NCBI GenBank assembly: GCA_013214885.1
Contig: JABSRS010000118.1
Span: forward strand, 1 to 9,168
Source: Gammaproteobacteria bacterium
Lineage (GTDB): Bacteria; Pseudomonadota; Gammaproteobacteria; Enterobacterales; Psychrobiaceae
DNA: 9,168 nt
Direction: 5' to 3'
Positions 1-7,900 of this stretch are shown here, piece by piece. The notes under the pieces were generated by a model, which searched no databases, was not told where the DNA came from, and saw only the letters and a program-made list of their open reading frames with translations. Positions within the stretch are counted from its first letter, which is position 1. Each line of letters starts with the position of its first letter. The translations under genes and the position numbers were made by a program.

Positions 1-1
1 A

Positions 2-106
2 TCAGGGAGCCCGATACCAGCGATCTACGAACTCCGAGAGCGCGGACATCAGGTTCTTGACGGTGGTGCGGGTGTCGGGGGTTATCAGGCCATTCGAATC
101 GACAGA
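2..106 (-). other. GC-rich edge segment with a reading-frame end, possibly a flavin reductase C-terminus
   Basis: The first ~100 bases are about 59% GC, richer than everything to the right. On the minus strand they read without a stop for about 34 codons and end at a TGA at 4-2, giving a tail that includes DSNGLITPDTRTTVKNLM and ends in DRWYRAP. Codons in this stretch favour G or C in third position, unlike the neighbours. The pattern 'D-x-G-x-[LI]-T-x-x-x-T-R' followed by an amphipathic helix reminds me of the C-terminus of NADPH-dependent FMN reductases (SsuE/flavodoxin-like fold) from high-GC bacteria, but this is only a resemblance. The frame is closed upstream by a TGA at 109-107, so at most a fragment is present. 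It could be a chimeric assembly end, a transferred scrap, or chance openness on the antisense of a GC-rich stretch. Confidence 0.3.
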
Positions 107-1503
107 TCACCACCACGCAGCAAATGAAGATTTCACATGGGTTGTGCCGGCACCGATGCTCAATGCCATCCATCAAGTCATAGAGTTGCTAGGTTTAAAT
201 GATGAGACGTTTGAAGGGGCGAGTGTTAGCGACAGCCAACAGCTGTATCAAACTAGCAATAAATATTATCAACGAGAACAAATGTTACCGCGAGTCACTA
301 CGCGCAATAAATGGTATCAAGGAGGAGGTTCGCAACCGATATTTACCTCGACCTATGCTGGCAATCACTTAATAACGGCTAGTGAAGCCATGGCGATGTA
401 TCTACTTATTTGGTCACCAACCTTATGGGCTGAGATCACTATTGAATGTGATGACATCAAGCCGCAACACCAAAAATGTTACCAGCAAGAACTGGCGGCG
501 ATCAAAGAGTTTAGCCAAGGTTTAGCGCAGGTCCAACGTTTAATGGCGCACCTGCCAACCTATATGATTTTTGATGATCATGACGTCACCGATGATTGGA
601 ACTTAACCGCGCAATGGGAGCAGGCGGCGTATCAAGATCCGTTTTCAAAACGAATTATTGGCAATATGCTAATGGCTTATTGGCTGTGCCAAGGCTGGGG
701 TAATGATCCAAAGCAGTTTAAAGGTGATTTTTCGGTCATCGCTAACACATATTATGACAATCCAAATAAAGAGAATCATGATTCATTTATTGATTATCTA
801 TTTGATTTTGAGCACTGGCAATATTGTCTTGAGACGACGCCAAAAGTAGTGGTGCTTGATAGCCGTACTCGGCGCTGGCGCAGCGAAAATAACATTAATC
901 AACCATCAGGCTTAATGGATTGGGAAGCGTTGTGTGATTTACAGCAAGAGCTGATTGGCCAGCCTGCGGTTATCTTAGTGTCGCCAGCGCCAATGTTTGG
1001 GGTCAAAGTGATTGAAGCAATCCAGCGGATCGCTACGACATTAGGTCAGCCGTTGGCGGTCGATGCTGAAAACTGGATGGCACATCCAGGCTCTGCAAGT
1101 ACCTTGCTCAATATATTTAACACACCCGAAAACCCCTCATCATTTTGTGATTTTGTCGGGTGACGTTCATTACTCCTTCGTCTATGACATTGAAATTAGG
1201 TTTCGTCATTTTTCACCCAAAATTTGGCAAATTACGTCGAGCGGGATTAAAAATCAATTTCCACAGCCAGCTATCGGCATCTTAGACAATTTAAATCGCT
1301 GGTTCTATGGCGTAAATTCACCGTTAAATATCTTCACTAAACGCCGCCGAATGAAAGTCCAAGGCCGTAATATAGCGGGTTTAAACCACCAACGATTACT
1401 CGAAAAAAGTGGCTTGGGCTATCTCGAGTTAAACAGCGATGGCTCACCAAAATTCATTGGTGATTTACATTGTGATGGCAGTGTTAGTGAATTCATCAGT
1501 TGA
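102..1503 (+). pseudogene. PhoD-like alkaline phosphatase/metallophosphatase, N-terminally truncated and frameshifted
   Basis: The encoded protein belongs to the PhoD-type metallophosphatases, which hydrolyse phosphoesters with a dinuclear metal centre and are usually exported. The sequence shows the hallmark FDDHDVTDDW (570-599), a following VVLDSRTRRWR segment, LVSPAPMFGVKVIE, and the late metal-binding SGDVHYS (1156-1176). The first part reads in the frame of position 102 and hits a stop at 1161-1163. The second part, starting with HHFVILSGDVHYSF, lies one frame over and runs to the TGA at 1501-1503. One net extra base near 1128-1146, a run of short homopolymers, explains this. The N-terminus is missing: family resemblance begins only around 'PMLNAIHQV' (about 153), and the residues where the family carries its GDQxYADD metal ligands read NEDFTWVV instead. 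No credible start codon or ribosome site exists; the frame stays open to the window edge, and a TTG at 57 is not convincing. Either a genuine pseudogene or a gene damaged by sequencing and assembly errors. Confidence 0.8.
1128..1146 (+). other. Frameshift site in the PhoD-like gene
   Basis: Upstream of this stretch the protein family is matched in one frame (ending ...LLNIFNTPEN), and downstream in the next (HHFVILSGDVHYSF). The bases gaaaacccctcatcatttt contain A4, C4 and T4 runs, where single-base insertions or miscalls are common. Removing one base here restores a continuous frame from at least 102 to 1503. No slippery sequence with a following stimulatory hairpin was recognised, so programmed frameshifting is unlikely. 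Confidence 0.75.
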
Positions 1504-1560
1504 CCTTAGTCGACTAGTTATAATTTAATTAATATTAAGCATTAGTTTGAAATAAAAAAT

Positions 1561-2425
1561 ATGGATAAAGCGCTACGTATGAGTAAGAAAGGATTGGCGG
1601 TAGCTATTTCAAGTGTATTATTTTCATTTGCTGCTCATGCAGTCCAAGATGCTCGGTCAATAGCAATGGGAGGCACTGGAGTTGCTTCTGGGAGTTATCA
1701 GTCAGCTGCATTTTATAACCCAGCGTTGCTGACCAAGAGTAAAGCGAACGATAATTTTTCACTGATTTTACCGAGTATTGCAGGGGAAGTTGCCGATCCT
1801 AGTGATTTAATTGATAATCTTGACGAATTCCAGCTTGCATTTGATGATTTTGAAGCGCAACTAAGAGCCATTGAACATTTAATTGAGTAAGGCTCTGCAG
1901 ACTTTGATCTGGCACTTGCTCCTGGACTAATCGCTTCCCTTGATGACTCTCTGGTGGTGTGACCGTTGGCACAGCGATCATCATTCCAACGCGCAGCTAT
2001 ATCAGTGGGTATTTATGCCAAAGCAAACGTTGAGTTTGGGGTTGCATTAAATATCGCTCAAGGCGACGTCGACATTGGAGCCAGTGTTAAGTTAGATCAT
2101 AACTGGACCGTCGGTTTGGTTGCTAAAGACTTAATTAGCAATGATCACCAAACCATGACGGCTGGGATTGTTTATCAAATTAAACCAATGATTACTACTG
2201 GGATTGCTTACAATAACGATTGGGCAACTGCTGCACTCGATATTGATTTAACCTCGAAAGATCGTTTTGGGATGGGCAACGACACTACTCAGTTTATCCG
2301 AGCTGGTGTCGGCTTTTGGCGCTGTTCACCTTGACCTAACCGCCATGTACGCCGATGAAAATGAATTAGGTGCAGGCATCGAGCTTTCATTTACTTTTTT
2401 CATTCCTTTGCGACCATCCTATTGA
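1561..2425 (+). pseudogene. TraF-like (PF13729 TraF_2 type) outer-membrane β-barrel protein, degraded
   Basis: The N-terminal 109 codons (1561-1890) give a signal peptide with likely cleavage after AHA (residues 25-27), then ARSIAMGGTGVASGSYQ and SAAFYNPALLTKSK. These are the typical opening of the chromosomal 'conjugal transfer protein TraF' barrel family related to FadL/OMPP1 porins. A TAA at 1888-1890 interrupts it; the same frame continues with GSADFDLALAPGLIASLDDSLVV to a TGA at 1960-1962, then from 1966 with barrel-like sequence including VGLVAKDLISND, GIAYNNDWATAALDIDL and TTQFIRAGVGF. One extra T in the TTTT at 2313-2316 throws the frame into a TGA at 2332-2334; the corrected frame reads GAVHLDLTAMYADENELGAGIELSFTF and ends at 2423-2425. 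The total of about 288 codons is well short of the roughly 400 I expect, and the jump from GASVKLD to HNWTVGLV (near 2085-2105) looks like an internal deletion. The start could be ATG 1561 or 1579; neither has a clear Shine-Dalgarno. The name does not imply conjugation; these barrels are common in marine Gammaproteobacteria chromosomes and their role is unknown. Confidence 0.75.
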
Positions 2426-2450
2426 CTTAATTAGAAAATAAAATGATAAT
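2422..2450 (+). promoter_or_regulatory. sigma70-like promoter of the TonB-dependent receptor gene
   Basis: TTGACT (2422-2427) and GATAAT (2445-2450) match the -35 and -10 consensus at five of six positions each and are separated by exactly 17 bases. Transcription would start near 2457, leaving a leader of about 60 nt. The -35 overlaps the last codon and stop of the degraded barrel gene just upstream. Assigned by consensus only. Confidence 0.6.
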
Positions 2451-2463
2451 ACGAACGATTACC
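2445..2463 (+). promoter_or_regulatory. Fur-box-like operator overlapping the -10 element
   Basis: Against the classical 19-base Fur box GATAATGATAATCATTATC this stretch matches about 13 positions: the first hexamer GATAAT is perfect, the last (ATTACC versus ATTATC) has one mismatch, and the middle is poor. Its position over the -10 region is where a repressor would block RNA polymerase, and the gene downstream is of a class (TonB-dependent receptors) often repressed by Fur with iron. The AT-rich setting makes chance matches possible. Confidence 0.4.
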
Positions 2464-2519
2464 ATTAGCCTGTGCCATTTTTAGCATAGGTTCACAGAGT
2501 AGGTTCAACAGGAAATATC

Positions 2520-4784
2520 ATGTTAATAAAAACCAAAATAGCCAGTGCAGTTGCGGTAGCAATTGCACTCAATGTCATGGCTATGCCACTAAATGCGCAA
2601 GAACAAGATGTCGAGCGCATCGTGGTTACTGGCGAAAAAATTGGTCGTTCAGTGCAGCAAACTCAAACCAGTATCGAAGTATTGACCGATGAAGAGTTAC
2701 AACGCGCCAGTGCCGTTGATATTTCCGATGTCTTTAAACGTGTTGCCAATGTCACTCAGTTATCAGAAGGTAGCAACCGTACCTCATTCGCGATCCGCGG
2801 TATGAATGTCTTTGGCGAAGCCACATCGACCTCGGGTGCAATGACTTCAAGTGTTTATGTAGATAATGCGTCAGTCGGTCAACTAACGACACGTTATGGT
2901 TTGCCAAGCATGTGGGACATCGCTCAGATTGAATTCTTACGCGGACCACAATCGACCATTCAGGGTCGTAACTCAATGTTTGGCTCAATTATTATTAACA
3001 GTAACGATCCAACGTATCAGCCAGAAGGTAAGTTGCAGTTGAGCCTTGGTTCAAATAATAATCGCCGTTTATCGGGTGCTTATAGCATGCCGATTATTGA
3101 CGATGAGTTAGCAATACGTGTGGCCCTAGATCGTGACGAAAGTGATGGTTACGTTACTAACATCACCCGCGGTGAAGACGATTACGCTGGACATCAACGT
3201 AATAATGCGCGGATTAAAGTGCTGTACGAGCCGCAGGCTATTGAGGATCTTTCGATTTTACTGAGCTGGAATAAAGCCAATAACAAACTAAAAGATTCAG
3301 CCATGGTACCGAAAGAGCTACTCGGTAAATATCAGGCTGTTAGTGATTATGCAGCCTTGTTTGAGATTGAATCGGACAGTACTAGCCTCGATATTAACTA
3401 TCAAATTAATGACCAGTGGTCATTAACCGCGGTTTCTGGTTTTAGTCGTGGTGATTTTAACCGTCAAGACGATTACGACAGCTCTGCGATGCCAGGCAAC
3501 ACTGTCATTCAACATGATAATGAGCAAGCGTTTAGCCAAGAGCTAAGATTTTTCTATCAAGATGATAGTGTCTCGGCAATTGTTGGTGCTTTTTACGCCA
3601 ACATCGATTTAGACACCCAATATGACATCGTGAGTATCGCGCCTAAATCGTTATTTCAAGATAAGATAATTGGCGGCGCTATGTATGCGGGCGGGCTAGA
3701 TTTAGCGCAAGCGACAGCTTTCTATCAGCAGGTTTTCCCCAATACCCTGAACGTGGCAGCGAGTAATGAAACGACTACTAGCATGTCTAACGTTGCTATT
3801 TTCGGTGAAATTGACTGGCGCATTAACCCGCAATGGCAACTAATTGTCGGCGGCCGCTATGATCGTGAAAAGCAAAACCGCACCGTGCACTCTAAAGTCA
3901 GTTCACCGGACAGCCACGCGCACCCATTGGTTCAAGGTCTTTTATCTGCCTTAGTTATTGAGGGTAAAGTCGATGTACCACAAGAAACGACTTACCATGC
4001 CTTTTTACCAAAAGTGTCGGCTATTTATCACATCAACGACCAGCAAAGTATTAGTGCCAACATTCAACGCAGTTATCGTGCTGGTGGTATCTCGGTTAAC
4101 CCACTTAATGGTGATGTGATTACTTTTGATCCTGAATTTGCTTGGAACTACGAACTGGCCCATCGTGCTAGCTGGTTAAATGGCGATTTAACGAGCCGCA
4201 CCAATGTTTATCTAACTAAGCTGACCGATCAGCAAGTTAACGTCGCACTCGATAGCACTGGACTTAACAACGCCAATATTAATGCTGGTAAGTCAGAATT
4301 ATACGGTTTTGAATTAGCCCTAAATTACAACGTGTCTAATGAGATGGCGCTTTATACTAGCATTGGTTATGCTCATACCGAATACAGCGAGTTTAAAGAC
4401 AGTGTGATGGTCAACGGCAAGCCAAAAGCGATTAAAGACCTGACGGGTAAGCAGTTCCGTCGCGCTCCAGCTTGGAATGGTGTGGTCGGTGTCGAATATG
4501 ACTTTGCCGAAGGTTGGTATGCTAACGCCGACGTTAGCTACCGTGGCAACGCCTGGGCTAACAGCGAAAACACTCGCGAGCTAGACGCTTATACACTAGT
4601 GAACGCAAAAGTAGGCTATCGCTCAGACGATGACTGGCAGGTATCGTTATCGGTTCAAAACTTAACCGATAAGCTTTATGTTAGTAATGTCTTTAACGCC
4701 AACTCAGCTATTCCGTTAAAGCAAGACAACTACACAGTTGGCGCGCCACGCACAGTGCTATTAAACCTTCAATATCAGTTTTAA
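2520..4784 (+). CDS. TonB-dependent outer-membrane receptor
   Basis: A 754-residue energy-coupled outer-membrane transporter that would import a ligand such as a ferric siderophore using TonB-ExbB-ExbD. Residues 1-26 are a Sec signal peptide (cleavage after LNA, mature start QEQDVE). A TonB-box-like ERIVVTG lies at 32-38. The plug domain follows at about 45-165 with SIEVLTDEELQ, FAIRGMN (90-96) and RGPQSTIQGRN (141-151). The remainder is a 22-strand-type β-barrel, with segments such as GGRYDREKQ and SWNLTDK-like NLTDKLYVSN near the end. The protein stops in TVLLNLQYQF, a terminal Phe with alternating hydrophobics as expected for BAM-assembled barrels. Length is normal for the family. The start is fixed by AGGA at 2510-2513, six bases before the ATG. 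The upstream promoter and Fur-like site suggest iron control, but the substrate is not determinable; no haem-receptor FRAP/NPNL motif was noticed. It is transcribed alone and ends at a strong terminator. Confidence 0.93.
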   Translation: MLIKTKIASAVAVAIALNVMAMPLNAQEQDVERIVVTGEKIGRSVQQTQTSIEVLTDEELQRASAVDISDVFKRVANVTQLSEGSNRTSFAIRGMNVFGEATSTSGAMTSSVYVDNASVGQLTTRYGLPSMWDIAQIEFLRGPQSTIQGRNSMFGSIIINSNDPTYQPEGKLQLSLGSNNNRRLSGAYSMPIIDDELAIRVALDRDESDGYVTNITRGEDDYAGHQRNNARIKVLYEPQAIEDLSILLSWNKANNKLKDSAMVPKELLGKYQAVSDYAALFEIESDSTSLDINYQINDQWSLTAVSGFSRGDFNRQDDYDSSAMPGNTVIQHDNEQAFSQELRFFYQDDSVSAIVGAFYANIDLDTQYDIVSIAPKSLFQDKIIGGAMYAGGLDLAQATAFYQQVFPNTLNVAASNETTTSMSNVAIFGEIDWRINPQWQLIVGGRYDREKQNRTVHSKVSSPDSHAHPLVQGLLSALVIEGKVDVPQETTYHAFLPKVSAIYHINDQQSISANIQRSYRAGGISVNPLNGDVITFDPEFAWNYELAHRASWLNGDLTSRTNVYLTKLTDQQVNVALDSTGLNNANINAGKSELYGFELALNYNVSNEMALYTSIGYAHTEYSEFKDSVMVNGKPKAIKDLTGKQFRRAPAWNGVVGVEYDFAEGWYANADVSYRGNAWANSENTRELDAYTLVNAKVGYRSDDDWQVSLSVQNLTDKLYVSNVFNANSAIPLKQDNYTVGAPRTVLLNLQYQF

Positions 4785-4805
4785 TCTCTAATTATTGCAC
4801 CACAA

Positions 4806-4839
4806 GAAAAAGGCAACTAAGCAATTAGTTGCCTTTTTT
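4806..4839 (+). terminator. Rho-independent terminator of the receptor gene (bidirectional in form)
   Basis: A perfect 14-bp stem pairs 4807-4820 with 4825-4838 around the tetraloop GCAA (GNRA type, 4821-4824). The arm core is AGGCAACTAA / TTAGTTGCCT, flanked by A5 before and T6 after, so it can act on both strands. It starts 22 nt after the receptor stop codon. Confidence 0.9.
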
Positions 4840-4912
4840 GTTATCCTGCTATCGCTAAATTAGTGGCGCTTACGCTATGGCTGTGGCAACACTTTTTTTA
4901 GTTATAACCAAA

Positions 4913-4939
4913 AAAAGACCAGAATAAATCTGGTCTTTT
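4913..4939 (-). terminator. Rho-independent terminator of the metalloprotease gene
   Basis: An 11-bp stem pairs 4913-4923 with 4929-4939 (AAAAGACCAGA / TCTGGTCTTTT) around the loop ATAAA. On the minus strand it is followed by a continuing run of U from the A tract at 4909-4916, as expected for a terminator about 60 nt after the protease stop codon at 4999-4997. The shorter T4 on the plus strand could give weak backup termination for the receptor transcript. Confidence 0.85.
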
Positions 4940-4946
4940 GGCAGTG

Positions 4947-4980
4947 GGGTAAATTCAATAATTAACCATTGAAAATACCC
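4947..4980 (-). other. Hairpin in the 3' untranslated region of the metalloprotease transcript
   Basis: GGGTA (4947-4951) pairs with TACCC (4976-4980), and TTCAAT (4954-4959) with ATTGAA (4968-4973), separated by a symmetric AA/AA internal loop and closed by an 8-base loop. It sits between the protease stop codon and the terminator and is not followed by a U run on either strand, so it is not itself a terminator. It might stabilise the mRNA 3' end; that is inference. Confidence 0.5.
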
Positions 4981-4996
4981 AAACACTCGTTACAAA

Positions 4997-7900
4997 TTAC
5001 ATGATTGGAATTTGCTGGAACGCACGACGGTAATCAACGTGGGCACGAGCAGACCAGCTGCGCAAGATCTCTGGTGAGAAACTGTACACTTTATTGTGCT
5101 TAGTTACCGACTTAGAGTAGTAATTACTGTTATAACGTACTTCATAACCGTAATTCTCTATTAGTGGCATAAGCTCAGCAAGACGTTCATCGCTTATCTT
5201 TCCTAACGATTTGTTCATTGCATTTTCTATATTTGATCTAGTGTTACACTTACGATACATCCGTTGTTCAGCTGTATCATCGTCTAGCACTAGCTGCCAA
5301 CACTCAAAGCCAGGATCTGCTGCTTCGACAGCTGCAGTAATCGCCGCTTGAGTGTCTTCATCACTCATTCCTGCTGCCAGTGCGGCCGCTTTAGCAGCCT
5401 GTTTAGCAGCCGCTTTGTCAAGCTCTGTACGGTCGGCCATGGTGCGAGTGAATAACCCTCGGCGCTTATAGTATGGTAGATCTTTGATTAGATCTAACAC
5501 AGCCTCATCACCGATCGACATGACGATTGCTTCGTGGGTATTACGAACGCTATTAAATAACGCTAGGGTATTCTTAACACGATAATGTACCCCGTCTAGC
5601 GCTTCTAGGATTTCCGCTTCCTCTGGCGTGTAGAATGCACGTTTTGCCATCGCTTTAGCCATGGTGTTACGACGACTAGCTACATAGTTACGAGACTTCC
5701 AAGTGAAGGTTACAGCGTCAGTTAAATCAACACCAGGACCAGCTTCTGTTAATGTTAATGCGTCAACTAATCCTTGTGCACTATCACTCAGACCATATTC
5801 GTTCGCTTGTCCATGCCCAACCAAGTTATTGAGTAGTGCAGCAAAGTAAGGCGTTGGTGCATTGGCAATACTTGGGTTGTACCAAGCGCCCCAGTTGTCC
5901 TTTTCAGTTAACAAGAAAAAGCGTTTTATTTGCCATAGGTAATCAGGGATCGCATCAATTTTTTTGCTAAATGACGGCGTGTAACGATTAAGCGTTTGAA
6001 CATATTCACCATCTTGGTCAACAAAAATTGGTTGGCGTTGTTTCTCGTCCCCAACTAAGTAAGACATATGGTTTAGGAGCTTTTGAACTCGACCATCAAT
6101 ATCAATTAAGGCGATGTTCGAACGTTCAGTTGCAACGAATTCGCTGTCACGTTTCACTAACATTTGAGCAGCAAGTAATTTGTCTGGCCAGGTGCCAAGT
6201 AAATCAATTGCAGAAGCCGTATTTTGGTACGGATTATTAGCTTGTAGATTCGCTTGAATTCGACCATCACGGGTTTCAGCATTAACGATGATTTTGTTAG
6301 GCTGTGCCGCTAGTTCTGCCACGAGATCTTCATCGTAACAAGTCGTTGGGATTTGCTTGTTATCACCTAAACCACGTCCGTATGTACGCCATAAATCAGA
6401 CAATGTTTCGAAGCGAACACGATTTTCTACGCCTTCAACACCTGACAGTTCAACAAGTTCACATACATGATCCGGGCGGGCCATAATATCTAAGAAGAAA
6501 TCTGCTGCGGTTGTTGTTGCGTCGTAGATAGTACATAAGTTTCTTAATGACGGGCTCATGGTCGTGCGATCTATTGGGCGACCGTATTTAACACAGCTTG
6601 CACCATAGACTTCAGCAAATACAGCACCTTGACTATCACTAACACCTAAGTATTTTGCAAATTGGTAATCAATTGCTTCAACTTGTTCAACCACGTCGCG
6701 AATTTCAGCAAACTGTCCTGCGCGATTTAATGCGTAGTAAAATTGGTGATAATCGTAGAAGCTCTCGCGTCCATTACGTTTGTTGGTTGTGTCATAAGAG
6801 TCTTCGTAACGTTGAATACGGAATTTAGTGATTTCTAAAATGTCCGTGCCTTCATCAAAACGATTACAAATTGGAGAGGTATAAGTATGCTCATCGGTAC
6901 AGTAAAGGTAAGACTTTAGAGCTGCTCCTTCGCCAACATTATATTCTGAGTCTTCATCTGACCCCATGTTATTGCGAACATGGTCAATGGCCCCTAATGG
7001 ATATGCCTGATGATCCGCCTTAATTTTAGCATCAATGCTTTCGAGACTTACAAATTTACGCGGAGTAGCTGGTGTTAGTGGAATTTGGATAATTTCACCG
7101 TCGTCATTACGTACTACTTCACTTGATGTTGCCGCTGGTAAGTCAATTTCAATTTCTCGGCTATAACCATAACGTAAAGCCGCGATATCGTATTTACCAT
7201 ACATTGGCAATTCGTCAAATGCCGACGCTGCATAATCCATGATCGAGCTATATGCAGGTTGCTTTTCAGCACCAATGCTTGCCAGTTCTTGACCTTGGTA
7301 GAAGTTAGCTTTATCCATTGAACCTGAGAAGTTATGACGTAAACCTAAGTTATGACCAAATTCATGAACTAAAGTCGATCTAAACATATGCATCGAAATA
7401 GCATCACTAACTACTACTTGCTGCGCCGCTGATAATGTGTCCCAATCTTTTAATTCGGTATTTTCATCATTAGCAAAGTAACCGCCCGCTAGGTAATCGA
7501 TGCCTTCAATTAGGCCTTTCGATTGCGTGCTAACCCACATAAATTCTTCTGAATAAGCATTGTGCTTCGCTAGATTGTCTAAGCGCATTGCGTTATCGGC
7601 TTGTGCTTGTTCTAAACTACCTTCTTTAAATTGCTGACTAGCAAATTTAAGCGTATCAATGCTAACCGCTTGATGCTTGGTTGATTGCGCCATAACGCGA
7701 TCAATCTGTGCTGGTGATATCGCAGGAATAGACAGCTCTCGTGGGTTGTCAATGACGATTGCAACATCACTTACAACAGTCGCTTCGTCAGAAGAACCAT
7801 CGTCAATGACTGGTGGAACATACTCTTCAGGGCGAACAATTTCTTGACGGTTATAGCGTTTAACTAAATCAGACCAAGTACGACGAGACAGTGACTTAAT

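Noticed and set aside
57..59. TTG as start codon of the PhoD-like protein
   Set aside because: It lies in the GC-rich foreign-looking stretch, has no Shine-Dalgarno, and the first ~30 residues from it do not resemble the family.
1128..1146. Programmed ribosomal frameshift in the PhoD-like gene
   Set aside because: No recognised slippery heptamer with a downstream structure, and the gene also lacks its N-terminus, so simple damage or sequencing error is the better reading.
1508..1517. Palindrome TAGTCGACTA after the phosphatase remnant as a terminator
   Set aside because: Ten bases with no loop and no following T run; too short to terminate transcription.
1500..1524. Promoter for the TraF-like gene: perfect TATAAT at 1519-1524
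   Set aside because: The only good -35 candidate, TTGACC at 1500-1505, is just 13 bases away, and the region is so AT-rich that a lone TATAAT means little.
1799..1984. Minus-strand 61-codon open frame within the degraded TraF-like gene
   Set aside because: No ribosome-binding site or family-like sequence; it is the antisense of a decayed coding region.
1561..2425. TraF-like name taken as evidence of a conjugative element
   Set aside because: No other transfer gene, relaxase, integrase or repeat boundary is present, and this family is widespread as a lone chromosomal barrel protein.
2752..2988. Minus-strand 78-codon open frame inside the TonB-dependent receptor gene
   Set aside because: Antisense shadow of the conserved plug domain, which fully explains the sequence.
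6028..6486. Two plus-strand open frames (6028-6240 and 6304-6486) opposite the metalloprotease gene
   Set aside because: Both lie within the protease coding sequence and show no start signals or recognisable domains.
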